A stretch of 64,000 nt of DNA from the NCBI RefSeq assembly GCF_932526225.1, contig NC_064044.1, forward strand, positions 12,042,084 through 12,106,083, given 5' to 3'. This document shows positions 18,531 to 31,300 of this stretch, in pieces. Below the pieces are notes generated by a model that saw only the letters and a list, made by a program, of their open reading frames with translations, was not told where the DNA came from and made no database searches. This DNA is from Nematostella vectensis (lineage: Eukaryota; Cnidaria; Anthozoa; Actiniaria; Edwardsiidae). The first letter of the stretch is position 1; each line of letters starts with the position of its first letter. The position numbers were made by a program, and so were the translations under genes.

Positions 18531-21500
18531 ATGGGGAAAACCTCGGGAGAATCGCGTATTTCCCCCGGTTCAGTACGATGGGCAGCCGACCTTGAGGACG
18601 TAGAACCGACAGGAGAAAAGCACGAAAAAACAAAAAACCCGAAAATGGATTCCGGGAAAGCGGGGAACAACATGGAAAGCAAGAAATTGGCAATGAACGG
18701 CCGCACGAAATCGGCCTCAAAAATCAGTACATCGAGTGTCAAAGTCGCATTTTTCCGAGACCAGCAACAAAGCTGCGATACGTCTAATTCCGTATGGACA
18801 AACGTGCGTCGTGCCTTACGCCTGCCTTCTTACAAAGTCGAGTTATTTTCCAAGCCACTGGAAGATATATACCACCATTATTACGAGCAACAGAAGCTCG
18901 ATCGCATTTTGTACATCATCCTCTTGGTTTTGCTGGTCAATGTGGCGTTAATCGCTATGTACGCCGCCGTGTTCAAAAAACCTAGTAGTTATACTCAAGT
19001 CAGTCGACTCATTGTCACTGGCGTTTACGGGGCCTTCTATCTGCTCTTAGTCGTCCTTTATGCCTCTAAGCTGTACCCGGCGCGACTGATGAAGTGTTTA
19101 CCGTACCTCGTATGGCTCGGCATCTTTTCTCAGCTACTAGTGGATCAGGTCTTAGGGTACGACCCGCTAACTCCGAGTGACTCTGTGGGCATGTTCGCCT
19201 TTTTCTCCTTCATTAGTTATGTTATGCTGCCGGCTAGGCTGGCCCTCTGTGCTGTATTCGCCATCATGATCTCCATTGCTCATTTGGTCGTAGCGGGGAC
19301 GCAAGCAAGAATGAATCTGAACTATCTCGGCCAACAGGTATTTACTAGCCTTGCGTGCGCGCTGTCTCCATCATTCCTGTTTCCCTGCCTGCGCTAAATA
19401 CCGCTGCTTCATATACTCTACATCCACTTTACTGATTTTATTCTCACGACTTTGATCAGGAATTCTCATTCTTTTAATTTCCATTTTTTTTAGCGTTGTA
19501 TTTCTGTGTGCATTTAGTTTCTATCCTTGATTTGATATCTTTGGTGTGACATCGGTGGCATTATTCATAGCCTACTGCCTTGTATAATCTCTACTTTAAT
19601 AACCAAAGTCCTTATTTAGAAGGACGAGACCAGTTGGATATTCAAATTTAGATCATTCTACAAACCTCCCTAAATATAAACGCGCCGTAGTACTCACTAA
19701 AAAAATGAAAAATTGGGATTTGAATATAAAATGCGCTTATTATTGTGTGCTTTCTAGTGGGATCTGGGTCCATATCTCCTTAGTCTGTTGAAATGCCCGT
19801 TACTTTTCCCTTTTAACACATCTTGGTTCTAGTTGACGGAATAACAACACTACGAGAACGAGCGGTTAGAAAACCAACACTAATTTTTACCATGGTATTA
19901 TATAGCTAGAAAAATTTTTTTTAACTCGCATATTTTTTTCATACTGCGGAAATATACCGAATAGGAGATAGAGAGCAATGTTTTTTTTTGCGAGAAATAA
20001 AAATCGTGTATGATATCTGAAAAGAGCCTGAAGCACCCAACAACCTTTCTCTTCCTTGCGAACGTCATTTATAAAGTATACTTTCGCTTGCGAAACACGC
20101 CATAAATACATCTTCATCTTCGATTAGAAATATGAGCAGCGAGCGAATATATAATCTTGTTGTTTAGAATCTATTATGAGATTTCGGTTTTTTTTTTTCA
20201 TTTGTGTGTTTTGCATTTTTTTTAATCACCATCGCCCGTTGTTGCTTACCAATGCCCTTGTTCTATTGTGTTAATTGTTCGTTTACCGTGTGTCTAGCGA
20301 GCGATAGTTATAATTAAAAGCGCGCAGTTTGCAGTCAACCCGAATCCCCCAAAATAACGTTTCGAAAATATTCCAAAAAGGTATGTTTGTAATTTCCATC
20401 TCAATCCCCTTTCCGCCTGAATCGGTTGATAAATAGAACTCGATCGGTTTGGATATATTCACTTGAATTCGAGTAAGGCTACTCCAAGTAAATAGTTTTA
20501 AGGGGCCGCTAGTCAACCTAAAACACTATTAGAATAGTGTGGCGCTCAGACGGAGAACATGTAAAATTTATAAAACTGCTACTCAATTTCTAAAACAGAA
20601 CACCTTTTTTGACCAATTTTCGCAGTCAAATTACCATACAGACGTGATCAGGTGGAAATTGATAGAAAAATCATCCAAGGTCGCCGTAATTTCTATATGC
20701 TCGCTTTCTAATTGATGTACGGTACATGCGTACAGTACATGCCAAATCCAGCGATAAATAATAATCAGGTAATCTTTTTTAATTCACCCTTTTATCAAAA
20801 GGGTTTTGTTTCAATGGGACCTGTACACACACTGGCAAGAGTCAGAGAAAGCGAACTCTGCGCAGGTGCCACGTGACGTCATCGCCCTCTCAGCCAATCG
20901 CATGCGCTTTTTTCGACTTATCGATTTGCATTTTACATGAAAAGAAAAGAGTACTTTTATGTGGTTGGAGAAAGTTGTTAGAAAGTATTTACATAAAAAA
21001 AATGCTCAGTTTTAGGTTGACTTTGTTTAAGGCTTAGGGATCAATGTTATACTCGCTGACATTATGAGCGTTTTGTTTTGAAATGCGAGGACTCCTTTGG
21101 GGCACCTTTCGGTGTTTGCCACATCCTCTTAAGATTTCGGGAAGGAGGTTTTTTTTTTTTTTTTTTTTTACGAGATTGTATTTTGCTAAAAGCTCATTCT
21201 TTGTGGGGGGGGGGGGGGGGCAAAATTATTTGCAGTATCTCTGTAGGATTACTTTTCTCTGTCCGATCTTTTGCTCTCTTTATTTTTTATCCCCTCCCAC
21301 CCTGCAAATATCTCATGGTCCATTGTTTAGTTGGATTCAACCGGTACAAAAAGGGTCATTACGCTCCTGTGTATTACGCTAACCATAAGACTTGTTTGAT
21401 TTGTTCATTATAACACACTAGCAAATAGCTTTGGCTTAGGGATTATACTAGTCTCAGGGGCGGATCTAGGATTTCAAAATTGGGGGGTGGATAATGGCCG

Positions 21501-22339
21501 GATAGGCGGCTTGTATCTGATCCAGTGGTTCTTGGTAGGTCACATAGATCTAACAATGCTTCACGATGAATTGAATTTGTCGCGTCAGCAAAGTCAAGCA
21601 GGCGGTAGCACATGGACAGTACCTTCTCCGTAGTTTCTTCAAACAAAATGACTTTTCACTTTTTTTGCTAAAAAGGGGTGGTGGATATCCACCCAATCCA
21701 CCCCCCTCCCCTGTATTCGCCCCTGTGTCTTTAGGCTGCTGGACGACTCGCGCTAAGAAATCACGTGACTTTTTGAGTGGCAAACAGAGCGAAAAAAAAA
21801 TCTTCCAATGAAAATTCATATGCGTTGAAAAAGTTTATTTGTGTTCTTGTTATTTTGCCACCAAAAGCCGAAGTTCGCGCGAGATTGCCACCAGAAAGTC
21901 ATGTGATTTCTTAGTTAAGTCGGTTCCATGTTTTTGAATGGATATTATTTGTAAATTATGCAAAGGTTAACTAAACAGAAATAAAGGAGAGGCAGAGGCA
22001 GATACGAGTGATGATCATAAAAGCGGAAGATCTGCTCGCTTCTATAAAGTTTCTATAGCCCTTAGCAAACAGCGCTAGCTAGATGCGAAACTGCTCATGT
22101 AACCCCCTTTTCAATTCAACCCCTGGGGTGTGCGGGTTACAAATGATTAGGGGGTCTTAACTGACAACGCTGTATTATTATCCTACTAGCTTGTCGCCAA
22201 CACCTTGGTGTTCGTGTGCGCAAATATTCTGGGCGCAATCGATTATCACATCGCAGACCGTAAGCAGAGACGATCCGTCCTGGAGACGAGGGAGTCTCTA
22301 GAAGTGAAGCTTACATTGGACGCGCAGAACCAGCAACAG
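18531..22339 (+). CDS. ADCY3: ADCY3-like exons 1-2: N-terminus and first six membrane segments
   Basis: Exon 1 encodes a basic, Ser-rich cytosolic N-terminus of about 120 residues and then hydrophobic segments near residues 126-148, 158-179, 188-205, 218-233 and 236-256. Exon 2 (residues 270-319) gives the sixth segment ([12 protein letters not shown]) and the helix [11 protein letters not shown]...ESLEVKL that leads into the first cyclase domain. Intron 1 (19338-22189) holds one CRE-like site, a dispersed inverted-repeat element and no further exon that I can see. Confidence 0.93.
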
Positions 22340-25300
22340 GTAACTAGAACACAACCTTTTTCCCATTTCCTATACACGCAAAACCAACAACACACTCCCC
22401 CACTTCTATCCTGGAAAACAAGCAATTCCAGATAGAGGAGAGAGAAGACACAATTTCTTCAGTGGCTATAGGTTCCTTGTATTACAGACTGATTTTAAAA
22501 ACACAAACGTGAGGCCGAAGTGCACATAACCAGATTTTGGCTTTTTAGGATAATTTTCCATTAACCACCCTTGCGCTATGTATGAGCTCAGGGACGAAAA
22601 GCTCAAATTTCAATGACACTTTACAAAAAGTCGCATCTTGGTATTTTGTTTGCCTTTGTTGTATCGCCTGATTGGATGTGAAATGGGCTTATTTGAAGCG
22701 TCACGTCATGCTTTCCCGTCATGTCCTATGCGCGTAGAACCGACTAAAGGTATCTAGCACACACCCCTCCCTTCTCCCTATTCCTATACACGTAGAGCCA
22801 ACAACAGGTAACGAGGACCCCCCCATCCCTTCTACCGTATAAGAGCAGAACTAACAACAAGTAACATGAACATTCCTTTTCCTTTTACTCTATCCCTATA
22901 CACGCAGAACCAACAATAGGCAACGAGAACCCACACCACCTCTTCTACCCCATCCCTACGCAAAGCCAATAGGTTACCAGAACACACCCCCTTCTACCCT
23001 AACCCTATACACTCTACACCCCATTAAAGGTAACCAGAACCCATATACATTATAATGTTCCGACGTGACAATCACTCAATCGATCGATCAATCAATCAAG
23101 GGCTTATTTTCATTTAAAGATTTTATTCTTCGCCGCTCTGCTTTAGTGTGACAGCCGTAGCCATTTTCGAAGTCGTGCCGTCCTTAACTTCTTCAAGGAC
23201 ATCGGCAACAAGATATGACATGTTAGGTAAAACTTGACATCACACATGACGTCAAACAACGAGCTCAATACTGCTGTCTGATTATTATATCATCTCTTTG
23301 ACAGAGGCGTTTGCTCCTGTCTGTTTTACCCAAACATGTGGCCGAAGAGATGACGAAGGATTTCGAGGGAGATGGAAACCCTGCTCTTACAGACAACGCC
23401 TTCAAGAAGCTTTTCATCAGGACACACGATACGTGCAGGTAAAAAAAATGACGCGTGTTGCCACGCCCTTATCCTAGATTTTTCATCAAAGCAAGCGACA
23501 TGTACAGGTAAGGAAGAGCTACGTGTTTGCCACGCCCTTATTGGAAACTTCATCAAAATCACGACATGTGCAGGAAGCTTTTTACAAAAATGTTTACATC
23601 GTTTATTAACGTTTTGCCTCCCAGTATATTGTTTGCGGACATTGTGGGCTTCACGGAGTTGTCATCCAAGTGCACTGCGGAACAGCTGATCGTTACTCTT
23701 AACGAACTCTTCGCCAATTTTGACAAACTCGCCGCGGTAAGATGATTAAAGATGTATGAGATGATGATGATGTTGATGATGACGATGTTTATGATGATGA
23801 GCAGGGAAATGGTTGTAGCAAAAAAATGGAAAAAGGTGTTGAATGCCGACGATGTTATTATTGTTGTTGTTAATAAAGAAGATCAAGAAGACGATATATA
23901 TAGTTTGAATGGCAAATCTGATACATATTGGTGTTTATTTTATTTATTTATTTTTTCAGAAAAATCACTGTCTTCGAATCAAAATTCTTGGCGACTGTTA
24001 CTACTGCATCTCGGGTCTGGATGACAGCTGTAACCACGCATTATGCGCTGTTAATATGGGTTTGGACATGGTAGAGCATATTGCGTAAGTGCGCTGTTCA
24101 CACGGAGCTAGACATGTCGGAACTTGTAACCTAAGTGTGCATTGCGCGCTGTTCACACGGAGCTAGACATGGCGGAACTTGTTACCTAAGTGTGCATTGC
24201 GCGCTGTTCACACGGAGCTAGACATGGTGGAACTTGTTACCTAAGTGTGCATTGCGCTGCTCACACGGAGCTAGACATGGTGGAACTTGTTACCTAAGTG
24301 TGCATTGCGCTGTTCACACGGAGCTAGACATGGTGGGACTTGTTAGCTAAGTGTGCATTGCGCGCTGTTTACACGGAGCTAGACATGGTGGGACTTGTTA
24401 GCTAAGTGTGCATTGCGCGCTGTTCACACGGAGCTAGACATGGTGGAACTTGTTACCTAAGTGTGCATTGCGCGCTGTTCACACGGAGCTAGACATGGTG
24501 GAACTTGTTACCTAAGTGTGCATTGCGCTGTTCACACGGAGCTAGACATGGTGGAACTTGTTACCTAAGTGTGCATTGCGCGCTGTTCACACGGAGCTAG
24601 ACATGGTGGAACTTGTTACCTAAGTGTGCATTGCGCGCTGTTCACACGGAGCTAGACATGGCGGAACTTGTTACCTAAGTGTGCATTGCGCGCTGTTCAC
24701 ACGGAGCTAGACATGGTGGAACTTGTTACCTAAGTGTGCTTTGTGCGCTGTTAAACCGATCTAGACATGGCGGAACTTGTAACCTAAGTGTGCATTGCGC
24801 GCTGTTCACACGGAGCTAGACATGGCGGAACTTGTAACCTAAGTGTGCATTGCGCTGCTCAGACTGAGCTAGACATGGTGGAACTTGTAACCTAAGTGTG
24901 CATTGCGCTGTTCACACGGAGCTAGACATGGCGGAACTTGTAACCTAAGTGTGCATTGTACGCTGTTCACACGGAGCTAGACATGGCGGAACTTGTAACC
25001 TAAGTGTGCATTGCGCTGTTCACACGGAGCTAGACATGGTGGATTTTGTAACCTAAGTGTGCATTGCGCTGTTCACACGGAGCTAGACATGGCGGAACTT
25101 GTAACCTAAGTGTGCATTGCGCTGTTCACACGGAGCTAGACATGGCGGAACTTGTAACCTAAGTGTGCATTGTACGCTGTTCACATGGAGCTAGACATGG
25201 CGGAACTTGTAACCTAAGTGTGCATTGCGCTGTTCACACGGAGCTAGACATGGTGGATTTTGTAACCTAAGTGTGCATTGCGCTGTTCACACGGAGCTAG

Positions 25301-28300
25301 ACATGGTGGATTTTGTAACCTAAGTGTGCATTGCGCTGTTCACACGGAGCTAGACATGGCGGAACTTGTAACCTAAGTGTGCATTGCGCTGTTCACACGG
25401 AGCTAGACATGGCGGAACTTGTAACCTAAGTGTGCATTGCGCGCTGTTCACACGGAGCTAGACATGGCGGAACTTGTAACCTAAGTGTGCATTGCGCTGC
25501 TCAGACTGAGCTAGACATGGTGGAACTTGTAACCTAAGTGTGCATTGCGCTGTTCACACGGAGCTAGACATGGCGGAACTTGTAACCTAAGTGTGCATTG
25601 CGCGCTGTTCACACGGAGCTAGACATGGCGGAACTTGTAACCTAAGTGTGCATTGCGCGCTGTTCACACGGAGCTAGACATGGCGGAACTTGTAACCTAA
25701 GTGTGCATTGCGCTGCTCAGACTGAGCTAGACATGGTGGAACTTGTAACCTAAGTGTGCATTGCGCTGTTCACACGGAGCTAGACATGGCGGAACATGTA
25801 ACCTAAGTGTGCATTGCGCGCTGTTCACACGGAGCTAGACATGGCGGAACTTGTAACCTAAGTGTGCATTGCGCGCTGTTCACACGGAGCTAGACATGGC
25901 GGAACTTGTAACCTAAGTGTGCATTGCGCTGCTCAGACTGAGCTAGACATGGTGGAACTTGTTACCTAAGTGTGCATTGTGCGCTGTTCACACGGAGCTA
26001 GACATGGCGGAACTTGTAACCTAAGTGTGCATTGCGCGCTGTTCACACGGAGCTAGACATGGTGGAACTTGTAACCTAAGTGTGCATTGCGCTGTTCACA
26101 CGGAGCTAGACATGGTGGATTTTGTAACCTAAGTGTGCATTGCGCTGTTCACACGGAGCTAGACATGGTGGGACTTGTTACCTAAGTGTGCATTGTACGC
26201 TGTTCACACGGAGCTAGACATGGTGGATTTTGTCACCTAAGTGTGCATTGCGCTGTTCACACGGAGCTAGACATGGGGGAACTTGTAACCTAATTGTGCA
26301 TTGTACGCTGTTCACACGGAGCTAGACATGGCGGAGCATATTGCGTATAAACACAACTGAAAGAATAACCAAAATCGATCAACATTTCCATTTCTCTGTC
26401 TAAGTTCAAACCTCGTATTATCCATAAGCCGTATTCAATGCAAATGCGTGCAAATGAATCAAGTCGATTGTTTCATCTTCATTTGCATGCATTTGCTTTG
26501 AATACGAATCATGGGTAATACGTCGTTTGAATTTAGCCTCACACACTATTACATTTTTTTTGCAGCCACGTGCGTGAGGAGAAAGGCGTCAAATCTCTGA
26601 ACATGCGCGTGGGAATCCACACCGGCATGGTGCTGGCGGGGGTCCTGGGGCAAAGAAAGTGGCAATTCGAGGCGTGGTCAAATGACGTCACACTTGCCAA
26701 TCATATGGAGTCTGGAGGCATTCCTGGGTAAGCTTGTCGTGCTTATATTCCTGGACGTGACGTCTGCTCGTGAAAATGTGCATTTAATTGTTTTCATGAG
26801 TAATAGTATCTGTATACTGTCAACCATATCTGCTGTTAAAGCAATGCATTATTTGAGTATTCCCTTTAACTGTTGCTTGTCTGTGCTCTTGACCGACCCG
26901 TGGCGTGAACGTGTCTGTGACTTAGTTCGTTACCGTCACCTGACGTGACCGTGATCATGTTTGTGTTCGTGACTGTCTGTGCTTTCGACCCTCCTCGTGA
27001 GGTGATCCTGATCGTGTTTATGTTCGTGACCGTGTCTGTGTTCGTTACTGTAACTTGACGTGACCGTGATCGTGTCTGTGTTCGTGACCGTCCCGTCACT
27101 GTGACTTAGCTCGTGACCGTCACCTGACGTGACCGTGATCGTGTCTGTGTTCGTAAACGTGATGTGTTCGTGACCGTCCCGTGACGTGACAGTGATCGTG
27201 CCTAAGAGTGAATTTTGTCGTCCTTAGTCGGGTGCACATTTCTGAACCGACGCTGAACTCCATCAAAGACTACTTCGAGGTGGAAGACGGTGACGGCGGG
27301 TCACGTGACGACTATCTCGCGGATAAGAAAATCAAGACGTACCTGATAACACAAGCGAAGCCAATATGGGACGGGGAGAAGGTGGGCTAGCATTTATACC
27401 GCTTTTATCAAACGCATATTAAATTTCGCGAAAGTTTTCTCAGAGCATTTCGCGAGTCTTTAATTTTGCAAACGCGAAAAAAAATGTATTTGCATGGGAT
27501 ATAATTTCGCGAATACGAAGTTCAAGTTCTTTTTTTCGTTTTTCCAAAAAATGACGTTAATCAATGACTAAAACAGAACAAATATATTGAGACAAAACCA
27601 ACGAGCTGCCCCTTAGCGGCTGATTAATTGCCTTAAAAATCAGTCTCACAGTGTTTTTGTTCCTCCAACCATTATCAATAGTTTCGTTCTCAATAGAACC
27701 TTCAATCTTTATTATCATTTTTTCTAGATCTATTAAATTTTGCAAAGATCGCGTACTTAAAATCGCGATTCTCGCGTTTAAAAATTTTTTATGAATTTAA
27801 AGACTCGCGAAAATTAAGCCGAAAAAGGTACACCTCGAATGTATACACCTATTTCAAAAAAATTTGCACCCGAGAATCCATGTGTCTTACCCCGCGGTGG
27901 CTAGCCCGCATGGGTAGCGCTAAAAGGCCGCATTCTTGTATCTGAATGTTTATAAGGACATAAACAAGAATTCTACAGGAAATAGGTGTAGACCTATTTC
28001 TAATTAAATTGTCAGCGCAAACGTCGATTGGCAAATTGTAGTTCTACAACCGAATTATATATCTAACAAGTTTATAAGCGGGGAAAAAAGTATTGATTGT
28101 GCGATGAAATTAATTAATTTATGGTTCTGGCATCACTAGAGTTTTTATAACCTTTATTTTATAAATAATTATACCCATAAGCACCTTCGGTCGTTCATAT
28201 GCCTTTGCCTTTGCACTGACAGCGTTTTTAACTCGTGAATGCTTGCAAAGCATTTACGAGTTATTGTGGGACTTCTGTGTCACTCGATCGTCGGATGGCT

Positions 28301-31300
28301 GGATGGTCGGATGGATCATCCGTAAAGTTCCGATGACGAAAACTTCTAGTGAAACAACACTACAATAGCCCTTACTAAACTTTGTGAATGGAGTAAAATA
28401 CGTAAAATATTTTTTATGAGAACATCTAATTTTCATAAAGCTGGGCCGTTTTTAATTTTGGAGCATTTTAAGGCTGAAAATATGCTTAGGAGTGTTCCTA
28501 AATCCCTAAATTTCAGTGTATATGAAAATATAAAATGAAGGCAAAGTCTTGGAAGTGCGCATTTCAGCCTCTTGGTATTAGTGTCTTGAATTGGGAAAAT
28601 CAGTCCGAAATGCGAGGGCCATTGTACGAAATGTTGGCATGTCTTTCATTATCTGTTCGCAGTTCTTGCGCGCAAGGTTTTTCCGTCGAGTGAAGATAAC
28701 GGTCTTTGATCATTTCCTTCAATCATTTATCACGTCTCAGATCCTGCCAAGTAGAAGTTTCCTGTTTGGATTTAACTCTCATTCTATAAATGACGGATAC
28801 AAAAATATGGCTCATTAAAACGCGCTTAGGATATTTTAGCGTCGGAACGTCTTTCTGTTATCGACGATAGCACTGACGTCTCGGTGACAAGTTGTCTTCT
28901 GATTAGATTTGTGTTCGACAGAGCGGCAGCGAGCGTGATTCTTACATATCACGCAAACTACGCGCCTAAGCCTGCTTGCGGACGGTACTCGGTGTTTTAT
29001 TATCGCGGAAATTCGCTCTTCGTTCGGTGATCGGGCGCCATCTTGTATTTTGAGCCGCGTCGGTTCCTGGGAGCGAGCGCACAAAAAGAACGCAGGGCAG
29101 TTGGGGGGGAGGAGAGCGACGAGGGGGGAAAACCGCCCCGCTTACTGCGATTTTTAATATTCTGCGAAATCTTGTCAACAATTTCCAACTGCGAAACCGC
29201 TTTCTGGCTACCGTCATTCAAACGAATTGCATTCGGTGCCTTGATTGGTCAGCTCCTCAAAGAAGAAGCGTGATCTTAAGCCATTTCAGTGCTGGCCAAT
29301 GAACAAGCTTCAAGGATTTTGAATGACGGAAACCAGAAGGCAATTTGCTGAAAACTGCTGTAAAGACTCTAGTCCTGACTCGTATGACTAATATGTTATT
29401 GCCGCTAAATATACATTATAAATAACTGATAATTCTAATATCCAGCCTACAATGTACAGAGGCTTACAGATTGCTATGGACAGTATTTTGTGTTATTTTC
29501 CAAAATAATAAGATATTTCAACAATTATATTAAGATTTCCCTAGTCTCTACCTATGGGGGTTGGAGGTTTCTTTTTTCATTTTTTTTTTTCTGGCAAAAC
29601 AAAATCCGAAAACTCGGCATTCGCATGTCGCTACCGTTACTTAGATTATGAGTTTTCCGCCATCTTGGATTATGATTTCTTTACTCACCCCCCCCCCCCC
29701 CCCCCTTACCCCTTACCCCCATCCCCTGCGCCGCGCAAACTTCAAGATGGCGGCCACGGAATGCGAACACCGAGATTTCTTTTTTTTTTTCTTCCTTTCA
29801 TGCCGGAAAGCCATCCAACGCATATAAGTATGCTAAGATCTTCCTATAAGATTTTCTAAGAAGAGTGTGACTTTGATGTTTCCTATTGTAGGAGGACCTG
29901 GATACACTTGTGTTACCACCGGAAACCTCACCCGAAAAGAGAAGGTCGTCTTCTCCACCAGAGGTGGCGAATGATAAAGACTCAATTATCGGTCGCGATG
30001 GCAACAGACGCAGGACCTCGTCTTATATGGTATAAGACACCGCCATCCACATCATAACATTAGGGACCTTAAGCAACGACAACGGCAACGCAAACGGCAA
30101 CGGCATAAAACAGTTGAGAATTCAAAGAGCCAGACGTGAAAAATACCATGAAATGGATTCTGTCTGATACATTTCAGCCAATTTCCTTCAAACTACAACG
30201 TGAAAACTCCAAGTTTCGCGGTCTAGCGAGGACGGAAACGTGTGCGCTGAAAACTAGACTATCCTTGTTCGTTATGTTAGAAATAAGATTCTAGGGTTTA
30301 CTATAGTTTTTTGGGGGAATACATGAATGAGTGAATTGTATCATAACTAATTTAAAATTGAGCGCAAAGTATGAAAGCTGATTTGGGGATCACGTTCTCA
30401 CGGTAGTCGCCTTTGTCGTCGCTTAAGGTCCCTATTCATGTAACAAGCCAGCGTGCCAGTCTGTCTTTTCGCGTCCGTAGTTCATAATAGGGACTCAAGC
30501 AAGGACGACGACGACGGCTAGGACAACGCGATCGATAAAGATGTTTTTGCGCGTGGCGATCAATAATAATTTATTCGCAATGGAATAAGCAAAACATTAT
30601 AATCAGAGACAGATAAAAATAAACTAAGGACATTATTTCTACAGCAGCGAACGTAGTTAATGGAGTTTACAGTGCAAACGTCCGCGTCCTCAGTTGACCG
30701 TGAAACTTGGAGTTTCCACGTTCGTGGTTTTACGGAAAACGGCTGAAATGTATCAGACATAACGCATTTCCACGTGCTACTATTGAATTCTGAATCAAAT
30801 TCCATTGTTTTCTGCCGTCGGCGTCCGCGTTGCAGTTGTCGTTCCTTAAAGCCGCATTGTCACCAGTTTACTTCCGGAGGTCCGACGGAAACCTCAACCG
30901 TTATAAGACAAAAGAATCTATTAGAATCCGAGATATTTAACAGGCCATCCGCTCTAAATTATCGATCACATCCTCGAAGAAACTTCCAATAGACACACTG
31001 CTTTCAATATTTTGAAATATTTTTCGCGTTTTCCGTTAAAAATCATCGGAGATTGTTACGTAATCGACCGGAAGTAAACTGGTGACGATTTTTAACGGAA
31101 AACGCGAAAAAATATTTCAAAATTTTAAAAGCAGTGTTTCTTTTGGAAGTTTCTTCGAGGATTTGACTGATAATTTAGAGCGGATGGCCCGTTTTATAGC
31201 GCGGATTCTAATAGGTTCTTTTGTCTTTTGACGGTTGAGGTTTCCGACGGACCTCCGGAAGTAAACTGGTGACAATGCGGCTTTAAGGTCCCTAATAACA

